Source: AC-49 sp963766605
Lineage (GTDB): Bacteria > Actinomycetota > Thermoleophilia > Solirubrobacterales > Solirubrobacteraceae
Assembly (NCBI GenBank): GCA_963766605.1
Contig: CAVYAT010000003.1
Span: forward strand, 310,001-374,000
DNA: 64,000 nucleotides
Direction of reading: 5' to 3'
This document shows positions 42,549 to 50,271 of the stretch, in pieces. A model generated the notes under the pieces. That model saw only the letters and a program-made list of their open reading frames with translations, was not told where the DNA came from and searched no databases. The position numbers were made by a program, and so were the translations under genes. Each line of letters starts with the position of its first letter. Positions within the stretch are counted from its first letter, which is position 1.

Positions 42549-43103
42549 TCACCGTGCCCGACGGCGGGCACGCCACTGGTCGGCGTTGATGGCCCAGCGC
42601 TCGTGGTCGCGCCAGCGTCCGGCGACCTTCAGGTACTTGGGAGAGAACCCCTCGCAGATGAAGCCGACCCGCGCGGCGACCGCCCTGGACGCCAGGTTCT
42701 CGGGCTGGATGTTGGCCTCGACTCGATGCAGTTTCAGCGGGCCGAACGCATCGGCAAGCACGAGCGAGAGTCCGGCTGCTGTGTAGCCGTGGCCCTCAAA
42801 GCCGGCGAAGGCGCCGTAGCCCAGGAACGCCTGCTGCAACTTGCCGCGGATGATCTCGCTCAGGTTCGCGAAGCCGACGATGACACCATCGTCCCGGCGG
42901 CAGATCACGCGGAACGCGCGCGCAGGGTCGGCGCCGCGCTCCAGGTACTCCGCGTACGCCGCCGGGGTGTCGGGCATCGAGATCCACGGCCGATGCAGCC
43001 GCCGGGAACCCCGAACGCGAGCGATCCACTCCTCCTCGTCGGCGGCCGAGGGCGGCCGAATCGTCACAGGCTCAGGCACCGTCACACACCATCCGTCGAC
43101 CAC
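42549..43103 (-). CDS. GNAT family N-acetyltransferase, RimJ/RimL type
   Basis: 184 residues. Acetyl-CoA-dependent transferase: VTIRPPSAADEEEWIARVR at the N-terminus, IVGFANLSEIIRG near residue 75, FLGYGAFAGFEGHGYTAAGL near 95 (acetyl-CoA loop, variant of Q/RxxGxG/A), and LHRVEANIQPENLASRAVAA near 130, the RimJ/L signature. Probably acetylates a protein N-terminus or small amine; target unknown. Start uncertain: GTG 43103 or GTG 43085. Its stop directly abuts the convergent repeat-protein stop. Confidence 0.85.
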   Translation of the reverse strand: MVDGWCVTVPEPVTIRPPSAADEEEWIARVRGSRRLHRPWISMPDTPAAYAEYLERGADPARAFRVICRRDDGVIVGFANLSEIIRGKLQQAFLGYGAFAGFEGHGYTAAGLSLVLADAFGPLKLHRVEANIQPENLASRAVAARVGFICEGFSPKYLKVAGRWRDHERWAINADQWRARRRAR

Positions 43104-43180
43104 GATGCCATGAAACCGATCGGCGCCGCCTCACGCTGATCAACTGCCGATCGACCTCGAATACCGCGAGACTGAGGGGG

Positions 43181-43549
43181 CTAGGGCGCACCGCCGAACG
43201 CCGCGAACTCCCCCAGCCCGAACGCCGTGCCGTCAATGCCCCATCCGCCTTCGGCCGCCTCCGTGAGGATCACCCAGGTCCTGACGCGCTCGCCGGCGAC
43301 GACCGCCGCGGCGATGAGCGCGGTCGCCTCGGTCGTGATCTGGCGCTGACCGGCTCGGCTGAGTGCGCCGGGCGGCGTGACGATCTGGACGCGCACGGCG
43401 CGGGCACCGACCGCGCTGCCCGTCGAGATGCTCTCGGCGGGCAGGCGGTGGATGAATACCGCCGTGTTGTCGAACTGGTCGAGTCGGACGAGCTCGATCT
43501 CGCGCCCGATCACTGCTGGAACCAACGCCTCGAGGCGCGACGCGGTCAT
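43181..43549 (-). CDS. Tautomerase-like protein
   Basis: 122 residues from ATG 43549, chosen because TATCCT lies 6 bases upstream; the longer frame upstream is unsupported. The segment RVQIVTPPGALSRAGQRQIT near residue 60, followed by a helix (TEATALIAAAVVAG) and VRTWVILTEAAEGGWGIDG, resembles the beta-alpha-beta unit of the 4-oxalocrotonate tautomerase superfamily, whose catalytic Pro is normally N-terminal after Met. Here no Pro follows the initiating Met, so activity is uncertain. Substrate unknown. Confidence 0.6.
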   Translation of the reverse strand: MTASRLEALVPAVIGREIELVRLDQFDNTAVFIHRLPAESISTGSAVGARAVRVQIVTPPGALSRAGQRQITTEATALIAAAVVAGERVRTWVILTEAAEGGWGIDGTAFGLGEFAAFGGAP

Positions 43550-43634
43550 GTCGCGAGGATACGCGCGGGCCCGTCGCCGCCCGCTCCCAGAATCCGGTGG
43601 AGACCTGCGACCCGGCACCTGCTCATGGGCGACA

Positions 43635-44555
43635 TCATCGCGAGCGCGCCCGCGCGACACTGTGAACCGCCGCGAGCAGCGCCTGCGTCGAGGGCCGCGC
43701 GGCATCGCTGGCCCGCGTCACGGCGTAGATCGCTCGCGTCGGCTGTTCCCCGGCGATCGGGCGTGGTGTGATGCGTGCGTCGTCGGAGAGCGCGAGGCCG
43801 GGCAGGAAAGCCACCCCGAGCCCGGCAGCGACGAGCTCGGCCGCGACGACCGCGTCGTTCATGCGGTGACGGACGTTCGGTGCGAAGCGGCCGCGGTCGC
43901 GGCACAGCCGCTGCGTGAGATCGTCCCAGCCAAAGCCCGTGGGCCCCGAGATCCACGTGGCCTCGGCGAGCTCCTCGAGCGGCACGGCGCGGCGGCGGCG
44001 GCGGCGGCGCGCCATGTCGTGCCCGGCCGGCAGCACGAGCAGGACCGGGTCGAGCAGTAGCTCGTGGCGATCGAGGCCCGCAGGCATCCGCCACGGCGCG
44101 TGCTGCCACTCGTCGCCGATGACCAGATCGACGTCGCCGAGCGCTAGCGCGGACAGCGACTGCTCGGGCTCGGCGCCGACGAGCTCGCACGTCAGCCCCG
44201 GGGCCGCGCGGGCGAGTTGCGCCATCGCCGGGATCGCGATGCGCGTCGCGGCCGACTGGAAGCTCGCGATCCGTCCCCGGCCGGCGACCGACCCGGCCGC
44301 CGCCGCGAGGTCGGCCTCGGCGCGCGCCACCTGGTCGAGCAGCGCCTCCGCGTGGCCGACGAGCACGAGCGCCGGATCGGTGAGCCGCACGCCCCGGCCA
44401 GCGCGTTCCAGCAGCGCCACTCCTGTCTCGCGCTCGAGCATCCCGAGCTGCTGGGAGACCGCCGACGGCGTGAACTGAAGCGCTTCGGCGACCGCGGCGA
44501 TCGTCCCGCGCTCGTGGAGCTCGCGCAGCAGGCGCAACCGGCGGAGGTCAAGCAT
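43635..44555 (-). CDS. LysR family transcriptional regulator
   Basis: 306 residues. Winged helix at the N-terminus: LRLLRELHERGTIAAVAEAL then FTPSAVSQQLGMLERETGVA near residues 8-45. The C-terminal periplasmic-binding-like effector domain begins near 90 (RGRIASFQSAATRIAIPAMA) and contains VDLVIGDEWQHAP and VAAGLGVAFLPGLAL. A tract of Arg residues (MARRRRRRRAV) near 185 is unusual. Divergent from the EamA transporter, with an LTTR-type box between, so it probably controls that transporter. Confidence 0.88.
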   Translation of the reverse strand: MLDLRRLRLLRELHERGTIAAVAEALQFTPSAVSQQLGMLERETGVALLERAGRGVRLTDPALVLVGHAEALLDQVARAEADLAAAAGSVAGRGRIASFQSAATRIAIPAMAQLARAAPGLTCELVGAEPEQSLSALALGDVDLVIGDEWQHAPWRMPAGLDRHELLLDPVLLVLPAGHDMARRRRRRRAVPLEELAEATWISGPTGFGWDDLTQRLCRDRGRFAPNVRHRMNDAVVAAELVAAGLGVAFLPGLALSDDARITPRPIAGEQPTRAIYAVTRASDAARPSTQALLAAVHSVARARSR

Positions 44556-44607
44556 ACATCAGTAAAGCTACCGAATTCAGGATAGGAATCCGAATCGTTC
44601 CTGATGT
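44556..44607. promoter_or_regulatory. lysR-eamA intergenic region with LTTR box
   Basis: ATTC-N7-GAAT (44575-44589) is a T-N11-A inverted repeat typical of LysR-type binding sites. A wider pair ACATCAG (44556-44562) and CTGATGT (44601-44607) flanks it, separated by 38 bases. This matches the usual two-site layout of divergent lysR-target promoters. -10 boxes are not clear. Confidence 0.5.
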
Positions 44608-44631
44608 GTATTTGCGCCACAGTGCCCCGCC

Positions 44632-45744
44632 ATGGAACGTCGCGGCTCGCTCCTCTGTCTCGGCTCCGCCACCGCCTTCGGCGCGATGGCGATCTTCGGC
44701 AAGCTTGCCTTCGACAACGGCGTCACCGCGGGAACGCTGCTCGCCGTGCGGTTCGCCCTCGCCGCCGCGGCGTTGTGGGCGCTGCTGCTGATCCGAGGCG
44801 ACATCCCGACCGTACGCGCCGCCGCGCGCCGCGACGTCGCGATCGCACTGGGCCTCGGCGCCTTCGGCTACGCGCTGCAGGCCGGCTGCTACACCCTGGC
44901 GCTGGAGCGCATCGACGCGTCGCTGCTGTCGCTGCTGCTCTACACGTTCCCGGCGATCGTCACCGTCGCCGCCGTCGTGCTCGGGCGCGAGCGCATCACC
45001 CGGCGGCGCGTCGGCGCGCTGTGCCTCGTCTCCGCCGGGCTCGTGCTCGTGCTCGCAGGCGCGGGCACCGGCGCGCTGGAGAGCGTTGGCGTGGCGCTCG
45101 CGCTCGGCGCCGCGTTCGTCTACAGCGCCTACATCCTCGTCAGCGACGGCGTGGTCCAGCGCCTGCCTGCGGTCACGCTCGCGACGCTGGTCTGCACCGG
45201 CGCCGCGGTCTCGCTGACCGCCGGAGCAGTGGTCGCCGGGCAGCTTCGGCCGAGTGCCGTCACGGCTGCGGGGTGGGGCTGGCTCACCTGCCTGTCGCTC
45301 GTGTCGACCGTCGTCGCGATCCTGCTGTTCTTCGCCGGACTGCGCCGCGTGGGTCCGTCCGGTGCGTCGATCCTGTCGACGATCGAGCCGGTCGTGACCG
45401 TGGCGCTCGCCTCGCTCGTCTTCGCCGAGCGACTCAGCGCCGAACAGCTCGTCGGCGGTGTGGTCGTGCTGAGCGCGGTGCTGGTGCTGCGGACCGAGCG
45501 CGCATCAGCCGGTCGGGGGCACGGTGTGGAACTCGATCCGGTAGACGAGCGTGTCGTCGTCTATCGGCCCGGCATGGGCGGCGCGATGACGAAGGGTCTC
45601 GCGGTCGGGCTCGCCGGCTCGTCGGACGTCCGCCTCGGTGATCGCCGCGAACGGGACCAGCTCGATCGCGTCGACCTCGACCGCCAGGGTCGTCACGGGC
45701 TCAGCCGACGGCAGCGCGCAGCGCGTCGAGCGACTCGCGGATGA
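44632..45744 (+). CDS. EamA/DMT family transporter with an unusual C-terminal extension
   Basis: 370 residues. Ten membrane segments in two EamA repeats: FGAMAIFGKLAFDNGVTAGT near residue 15, LYTFPAIVTVAAVVLGRERI near 103, then STVVAILLFFAGLRRVGPSG near 223 and ILSTIEPVVTVALASLVFAE near 246. Families end near residue 290 (VLSAVLVLRTER). Here the frame runs about 80 further hydrophilic Arg/Asp-rich residues, antisense to an ASCH remnant and into the tetR 3' end, so the natural stop may have been lost in a rearrangement. Probably exports a metabolite or amino acid; substrate unknown. Confidence 0.8.
   Translation: MERRGSLLCLGSATAFGAMAIFGKLAFDNGVTAGTLLAVRFALAAAALWALLLIRGDIPTVRAAARRDVAIALGLGAFGYALQAGCYTLALERIDASLLSLLLYTFPAIVTVAAVVLGRERITRRRVGALCLVSAGLVLVLAGAGTGALESVGVALALGAAFVYSAYILVSDGVVQRLPAVTLATLVCTGAAVSLTAGAVVAGQLRPSAVTAAGWGWLTCLSLVSTVVAILLFFAGLRRVGPSGASILSTIEPVVTVALASLVFAERLSAEQLVGGVVVLSAVLVLRTERASAGRGHGVELDPVDERVVVYRPGMGGAMTKGLAVGLAGSSDVRLGDRRERDQLDRVDLDRQGRHGLSRRQRAARRATRG
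45505..45696 (-). pseudogene. Truncated ASCH-domain protein, 5' part missing
   Basis: 63 codons from GTG 45696, 4 bases after the tetR stop. The product (VDAIELVPFAAITEADVRRA, then LVYRIEFHTVP) looks like the second half of an ASCH/PUA-like domain; the first strands and helix are absent, since tetR occupies the space where they would be encoded. It lies antisense to the overlong 3' end of the EamA gene. Could be a small intact protein, but the missing half favours a remnant of a deletion. Family assignment is from pattern memory and moderate. Confidence 0.4.
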
Positions 45745-46261
45745 GCTCGGGCAGGTCGCGCTCGTCGTCCGCGGCGACCCAGCGCTCGAACGCGATCCGG
45801 AAGACCGCGATGGCCGCCTCGGCGGTCAGGCTCGCCTCGGGCTCGTCGACGCCCCGCGCGCGCAGCGTGTCGGCGAGTCCGGCAGCGATGGAGGCGAGCT
45901 TGACGAGCTCGCGTTCCTGAAGCTCGGCGTTTGCCGCGATGACACGCTGGCGCTGGCGTGCGAACTCGTGGCGGCCCTCGAACGCCGCGCCGGCGGCGGC
46001 GAGGCTCATGGCGACCGCGTCGATCGGCGCGGCCGAGGCCGGCGCGCCGGCGAGACTCGTCACGAAGCGCTCCCGAAACTCGCCGGCGCCGTCGAACAGC
46101 ACTTCTCGCTTGTCGGAGAAATGCCGGAAGAACGTGCGCTTCGTGAGACCCGCCCGGTTGGCGATGTCCTCGACCGTCGTGCGCTCGAATCCACGCTCAC
46201 CGAACAGTTCCAGCGCCGCCTGCTGGAGCCGGCCGCGGGCGTCAGGCTCCCATCGACTCAT
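45701..46261 (-). CDS. TetR family transcriptional regulator
   Basis: 186 residues from ATG 46261, which has TATGCT 7 bases upstream; two further upstream starts lack this. Helix-turn-helix near residues 12-55: QQAALELFGERGFERTTVED, IANRAGLTKRTFFRHFSDKR. The C-terminal domain ends with RWVAADDERDLPELIRESLD, as in the actinobacterial TetR group often found beside oxidoreductases. Divergent from the epimerase-type gene with a nested palindrome between, so it probably represses both. Confidence 0.87.
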   Translation of the reverse strand: MSRWEPDARGRLQQAALELFGERGFERTTVEDIANRAGLTKRTFFRHFSDKREVLFDGAGEFRERFVTSLAGAPASAAPIDAVAMSLAAAGAAFEGRHEFARQRQRVIAANAELQERELVKLASIAAGLADTLRARGVDEPEASLTAEAAIAVFRIAFERWVAADDERDLPELIRESLDALRAAVG

Positions 46262-46280
46262 CGCCAGAAGCATACGCCTA

Positions 46281-46327
46281 TGACACCTGGTGACATCGCC
46301 GTGCTAGTGTGATGTCACCAAATGTCA
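46281..46327. promoter_or_regulatory. 47-bp nested inverted repeat, probable TetR double operator
   Basis: TGGTGACATC (46288-46297) and GATGTCACCA (46311-46320) are perfect 10-base arms around 13 bases. Outside them TGACA (46281-46285) and TGTCA (46323-46327) add a second symmetric pair, each two bases away. The centre contains TAGTGT (46305-46310), a plausible -10 for the epimerase gene. The layout gives two copies of TGACA-N5-TGACA facing each other, which suits two TetR dimers. Confidence 0.7.
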
Positions 46328-46349
46328 TCGCTCCGTCTTGGAGGTCCCC

Positions 46350-47255
46350 ATGCGCGTTTTTGTCACCGGCGCGACCGGCTGGATCGGCACCGCCGTCGTT
46401 CCTGAGCTCGTCGCCGCCGGCCATACCGTCCTCGGGCTCGCCCGCTCCGACGCCTCGGCCGACGCCCTGGCCACCGCAGGAGCCGAGGTCTGCCGCGGCA
46501 CCCTCGACGACCTCGCGACCCTGCACGAGGCTGCGGCTGCGTCCGACAGCGTAGTCCATCTCGCGTTCAAGCACGACGTGGCATTCTCGGGCGACTTCCA
46601 GGCCGCCGCCGAAGCCGACCGGCGCGCGATCGAGACGTTCGGCGCTGCGTTTCAGGGCTCCGATCGCCCGCTGGTCATCGCGTCGGGACTGGCCGGGCTC
46701 GCCCCCGGTGTCGTCGCGACCGAGACCGACGTGCCGGATCCGGATTCGCCCGCCGGCCATCGCACGCTGTCGGAACGCACGGCGCTCGCGCTCGCTTCAT
46801 CCGGCGTCCGCTCGTCGAGCGTTCGTCTATCACCCAGTGTTCACGGCGACGGCGATCATGGCTTCCTCGCGACGCTCGTCGCCGTCGCGCGCGACCGGAG
46901 CATCGCGGGATACGTCGGCGACGGGACCAACACATGGCCCGCGGTGCACCGGCTCGACGCGGCGCGCCTCTTCCGCGTCGCGTTGGAGGCAGCTCCCGCG
47001 GGCTCGGTGCTGCACGGTGTCGCCGAGCAGGGCGTGCCTCTACGAGCGATCGCCGAGGAGATCGGCCGGCAACTCGACCTGCCGGTGACGTCGGTCTCCC
47101 CCGACGATGCGGACGAGCATTTCGGCTGGCTCGGGCGGTTCGTCGCGATCGACGTTCTCGCCTCCAGCGACCTGACGCGCGAACTCCTGGACTGGCGGCC
47201 CACCGGCCCTGGGCTCATCGACGATCTCGAGCAGGGTCACTACTTCCGACAGTGA
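46350..47255 (+). CDS. NAD(P)-dependent epimerase/dehydratase-type SDR (atypical)
   Basis: 301 residues. The Rossmann glycine motif FVTGATGWIGTAVVPELVAA starts at residue 4, followed by VVHLAFKHD near 66 and a substrate domain with SVRLSPSVHGDGDHGFLATL near 160 and WPAVHRLDAARLFRVALE near 195. The catalytic YxxxK is not conserved, as in many extended or atypical SDRs of the NmrA/epimerase type. Leadered, unlike its neighbours: GGAGG lies just before the ATG (TTGGAGGTCCCC). Probably regulated by the divergent TetR. Substrate unknown. Confidence 0.84.
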   Translation: MRVFVTGATGWIGTAVVPELVAAGHTVLGLARSDASADALATAGAEVCRGTLDDLATLHEAAAASDSVVHLAFKHDVAFSGDFQAAAEADRRAIETFGAAFQGSDRPLVIASGLAGLAPGVVATETDVPDPDSPAGHRTLSERTALALASSGVRSSSVRLSPSVHGDGDHGFLATLVAVARDRSIAGYVGDGTNTWPAVHRLDAARLFRVALEAAPAGSVLHGVAEQGVPLRAIAEEIGRQLDLPVTSVSPDDADEHFGWLGRFVAIDVLASSDLTRELLDWRPTGPGLIDDLEQGHYFRQ

Positions 47256-47264
47256 GTGCGGCGT

Positions 47265-47297
47265 GCCGGGCGGTTGAGGGGGAACCGACCGCCCGGC
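47265..47297 (+). terminator. Possible transcription terminator hairpin after the epimerase gene
   Basis: GCCGGGCGGT (47265-47274) and ACCGCCCGGC (47288-47297) form a perfect 10-bp stem with a 13-base loop, 10 bases after the stop codon. There is no T tract, so it would be a GC-only terminator or an RNA-stabilising hairpin. Confidence 0.5.
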
Positions 47298-47666
47298 GCA
47301 CCCGCGAGTGCACTCACGTCTCCTCCGCTGCCAATGATGCGGGGCGGCCGTCGTCGCGGCGCCGCTTTACAACTGGCCGAGCTACTCCGTAAGGGTCTCC
47401 TAACCTGACATTTACGTCACTCGTAGAAACGTGCGGTGTAGTGCACCGTGGCCGGTTCGACCCATCCGGCCCGCGGCGCCGCCCCGACTCTCCTCCCGCG
47501 GGCGGTGCACCCTTGCGCGGCCTGCCAGGCCGGCCCACCCGTGCCGGCCTGGCAGCGCCCGCCAAGGGCGCGCGGCCCCTCTGACGGCCAAAAAGCGCAC
47601 GCAAATCGTCGTCTTGGACGGCCGAAACAGCGCAGTGTCCGCTACACCGGAAGACAGCGGAGCACG
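47298..47666. other. Structured intergenic region with a 13-bp hairpin
   Basis: About 370 bases without a supported gene. It contains a palindrome GAGTGCACTC (47306-47315) and a promoter-like TTTACA-N18-TAAGGG beginning near 47370. A perfect 13-bp stem CTGCCAGGCCGGC (47522-47534) pairs with GCCGGCCTGGCAG (47543-47555) across an 8-base loop. A further 7-bp pair GCGGGCG (47498-47504) and CGCCCGC (47556-47562) closes around it. Could be a bidirectional terminator or a small structured RNA. Confidence 0.4.
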
Positions 47667-47852
47667 GTGTCGGTGGGGTCCACGGCGATGATCGTGATTT
47701 TCGCCCTCGTCGTGTTGTGGCTCGTGAGCCTCCCGCTCGTCCTGGGGCTGTGCATGGCCGCAAAGCAGCCGTCGTCCTTGGCGTGCCGTGACGCCGGCCG
47801 GCGCCGTATGCCGGCACGACAGCGGCACGCCTCGCGCACCCGCGGCAGCTGA
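47667..47852 (+). CDS. Possible small single-pass membrane protein
   Basis: 61 codons from GTG 47667 (or 54 from ATG 47688). One clear hydrophobic segment (MIVIFALVVLWLVSLPLVLG) is followed by a basic Arg-rich tail (RRRMPARQRHASRTRGS), giving a positive-inside orientation with the tail in the cytoplasm. No homologue recognised and no Shine-Dalgarno. The hydrophobic run is unusual for a chance frame in this GC-rich DNA, which supports it. It ends 27 bases before the DsbA-like start. Confidence 0.35.
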   Translation: MSVGSTAMIVIFALVVLWLVSLPLVLGLCMAAKQPSSLACRDAGRRRMPARQRHASRTRGS

Positions 47853-47878
47853 CGCGTCGCCCTCCCTATGCTGTGGAT

Positions 47879-48529
47879 GTGCTCGTAGAAGTCTGGTCGG
47901 ATGTCGTGTGCCCCTGGTGCTACCTGGGCAAGCGACGGCTCGAGGCGGCGCTCGAACGTTTTGAGCATCGCGACGAGGTCGAGGTGCTCTGGCGCAGCTT
48001 CGAGCTCGATCCGCAGGCGCCGCAGTCCCGTGAAGGCTCACCGGCGGAGCACCTGCAGCGCAAGTACGGGATGAGCGCGGCGCAGGTCCAGGCGTCGTGG
48101 GAACGTCTGACCGAGCTCGCCGCGGCCGACGGCCTGGAGTACCACCTCGATCGAACACAGGGCGGCTCGACCTTCGACGCCCACCGCCTGATCCACCTGG
48201 GTGCCGAAAACGGTCTGCAGGACGCGGTGAAGGAACGGCTCATGCACGCGTACTTCACCGAGGGCGCCGCGATCGGCGACCCGGATGCGCTTGTGCCGCT
48301 CGCCGTCGAAGCGGGGCTGCCGGCCGCCGAGGTCGCGCAGACGCTCACGAGCGATCGATTTGCCACCGAGGTCCGCAACGACGAGCAGCGGGCGCAACAG
48401 CTTGGCATCACGGGCGTGCCGTTCTTCGTGATCGGTGAGCGGTACGCCGTGTCCGGCGCCCAGAGCGCCGACCACCTGCTCGCCGCGCTGAACGCCGCAT
48501 GGGCGGAGCGCGTGCCGGCGACGCCCTGA
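47879..48529 (+). CDS. DsbA family oxidoreductase, FrnE-like
   Basis: 216 residues. Thioredoxin fold with CPWC near residue 11 (WSDVVCPWCYLGKRRLE), the FrnE subgroup signature, helical insertion (GMSAAQVQASWERLTELAAA), NTFDAHRL-like STFDAHRLIHL near 100, and cis-Pro region GITGVPFFVIGERYAVSGAQ near 180. No signal peptide, so it acts in the cytoplasm, probably in disulfide or redox stress handling or as a polyketide-type isomerase. GTG 47879 rather than GTG 47873 is chosen because TATGCT lies exactly 6 bases upstream. Confidence 0.88.
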   Translation: MLVEVWSDVVCPWCYLGKRRLEAALERFEHRDEVEVLWRSFELDPQAPQSREGSPAEHLQRKYGMSAAQVQASWERLTELAAADGLEYHLDRTQGGSTFDAHRLIHLGAENGLQDAVKERLMHAYFTEGAAIGDPDALVPLAVEAGLPAAEVAQTLTSDRFATEVRNDEQRAQQLGITGVPFFVIGERYAVSGAQSADHLLAALNAAWAERVPATP

Positions 48530-48569
48530 GGCCTCCGGGACCGAGGCGAGCTGTGACATGCTCGCTCGC

Positions 48570-49388
48570 ATGGCGGATATGTGGAATGCCTTCGCCGACG
48601 CGTGGGAGCAGGACGCCGACTACATCGATGGGTACATGGCAGATGCGACCGAGGCGATGCTCGACGCGGCGGAGCTGCGCGACGGTCAGGCCGTCCTCGA
48701 TCTCGCGGCGGGTCCCGGTGGTGCGGGGATCGCGGCGGCATCCCGGGTCGGACCGTCGGGGCGGGTCATGCTCAGCGATGGGGCCCCGGCGATGGTCGCC
48801 GCGGCGGCGCGGCGGGCTGCGTCGCTGCCGCAAATCAGCACTCTCGTCTGCGACCAACTGACGATCGACGCGGCCGACGCCAGCTTCGATGCCGTCATCT
48901 GCCGCCATGGGCTGATGTTCTCCGACGCGCCCGCGGACGTCGTGCGGGAGGTCGCCCGCGTCCTGCGTCCCGGCGGCCGCTACGCCACGATGACGTGGGA
49001 CGCGCGCTCGGCCAATCCGTGGCTCGCACTGATCCTCGACGCCGTCGGCGAGCAGTTCGGTGGCACCTTCCCACCGCCGGGAGTCGCCGGCCCGTTCGCG
49101 CTCGACGACCCGCTACGGCTCGCGGGGATACTCACCGAGGGCGGGCTTGAGAACGTCAGCGTGCAACGCGTCTCCACCCCGATGCGCGTGGCGTCGATCG
49201 AGGACTGGTGGGAGCGCGTACCCCGGCTCGCCGGGCCGCTCGGCGCCGCGCTGGCCGCCATGGATGCCGACGCGCGCGACGCGATCCGTCAACGCTCGAT
49301 CGACAGCGCGAACGCTGTCGCGCGGCCGGCCGCCGGCGGCGTCGAGCTCGACGGCTCGGTGCTGATCGCCAGCGGCGGGCTGCCCTGA
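48570..49388 (+). CDS. Class I SAM-dependent methyltransferase
   Basis: 272 residues from ATG 48570 (CATGCT 7 bases upstream; an alternative start is 4 codons earlier). SAM-binding motif I VLDLAAGPGGAGIAAA near residue 42, motif II region VMLSDGAPAMVAAA near 65, FDAVICRHGLMFSDAP near 105, and ARVLRPGGRYATMTWD near 130. The UbiE/MenG-like subgroup is widely used on small molecules; the acceptor is unknown. A single-gene unit downstream of the DsbA-like gene, 40 bases away. Confidence 0.86.
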   Translation: MADMWNAFADAWEQDADYIDGYMADATEAMLDAAELRDGQAVLDLAAGPGGAGIAAASRVGPSGRVMLSDGAPAMVAAAARRAASLPQISTLVCDQLTIDAADASFDAVICRHGLMFSDAPADVVREVARVLRPGGRYATMTWDARSANPWLALILDAVGEQFGGTFPPPGVAGPFALDDPLRLAGILTEGGLENVSVQRVSTPMRVASIEDWWERVPRLAGPLGAALAAMDADARDAIRQRSIDSANAVARPAAGGVELDGSVLIASGGLP

Positions 49389-49460
49389 TCAAGCGCTACT
49401 CGCTGCGACCAGGCGCGCGCCTGGCCAGCTGGTGATCCCCTCGATGACGCAACGCCAGCC

Positions 49461-50249
49461 TCAGGTCGTCTTGACCAGACCGCCATCGATGACGTAGTTG
49501 GCACCGGTGACGTTGGCCGTGCGCGGCGAGGCGAGCAGCGCAACGAGGGTGGCGACCTCGTCGGGGCGGGTGAATCGGCCCGACGGGATTCCGCCCATGC
49601 CCGCGACGATCTGCTCGCGCGCCTCGTCGGGGGTCACGCCGCCCAGGCGGGCGGCGGTCGCGGCAACGCCGTTGGGGCCGAGCCACAGGTCGGTCTCGAC
49701 CGGCCCCGGCGAAACCGAGTTGATGCGGATCCCCCGGGGCCCGAGTTCCTGCGACAGGGCCTTGGCGAGGTTGACGAGCGCCGCCTTGGCGGCCCCGTAG
49801 TCGATGACGCCGCCGTCGGGCTCGAAGAACGCGTTGACGGACGCGACGTTGACGATCGCGCCATCGCCGCGCGTGACCATGTCCGCGACCGCCGCTCGAA
49901 TCCCCCGCACGGCAGCGAAGAAGTTCAGCTCCATCGACGCCTGAAAGTCATCGTCGGAGATCGCCAGGAAACCGTCGGTACGCAACGGCGCCCGTCCGAC
50001 GTTGTTGACGAGCACGTCGACACGGCCGTGGCGGTCGATCGCGTGCGCGACGAGGGCGCCGGGACCGTCGGCCGTCGAGAGATCGACCGACAGTGCCGTG
50101 ACGTGATCGATCTCGTCCAACGGGCCCGTCGTCCGCGCGCCCGCCACGACCTCTGCGCCTTCGTCGACCAGCTGTCGCACGATCGCAAGGCCGATGCCCT
50201 TGCTGGCACCGGTGACGACCGCGATCTTGCCTTCGAGCCCGAGATCCAT
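49461..50249 (-). CDS. Short-chain dehydrogenase/reductase
   Basis: 262 residues from ATG 50249. Classical SDR: VTGASKGIGLAIVRQLVDEG near residue 12 (NAD(P) binding), VDVLVNNVGRAPLRTDG near 80, catalytic Ser in IVNVASVNAFFEPDG near 138, YGAAKAALVNLAKALSQ near 154 (YxxxK) and RINSVSPGPVETDLW near 182. Oxidises or reduces an alcohol or ketone; substrate unknown. It follows the mreB-like gene by 22 bases in the same direction, so they may be co-transcribed, although no functional link is obvious. Confidence 0.9.
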   Translation of the reverse strand: MDLGLEGKIAVVTGASKGIGLAIVRQLVDEGAEVVAGARTTGPLDEIDHVTALSVDLSTADGPGALVAHAIDRHGRVDVLVNNVGRAPLRTDGFLAISDDDFQASMELNFFAAVRGIRAAVADMVTRGDGAIVNVASVNAFFEPDGGVIDYGAAKAALVNLAKALSQELGPRGIRINSVSPGPVETDLWLGPNGVAATAARLGGVTPDEAREQIVAGMGGIPSGRFTRPDEVATLVALLASPRTANVTGANYVIDGGLVKTT

Positions 50250-50271
50250 GCGCTCGGGACACACTAGGCGA

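Noticed and set aside
47440..47475. tRNA-like T-loop sequence (GGTTCGACC)
   Set aside because: The flanking bases do not form a 5-bp T stem, and no anticodon or acceptor arm could be built around it.
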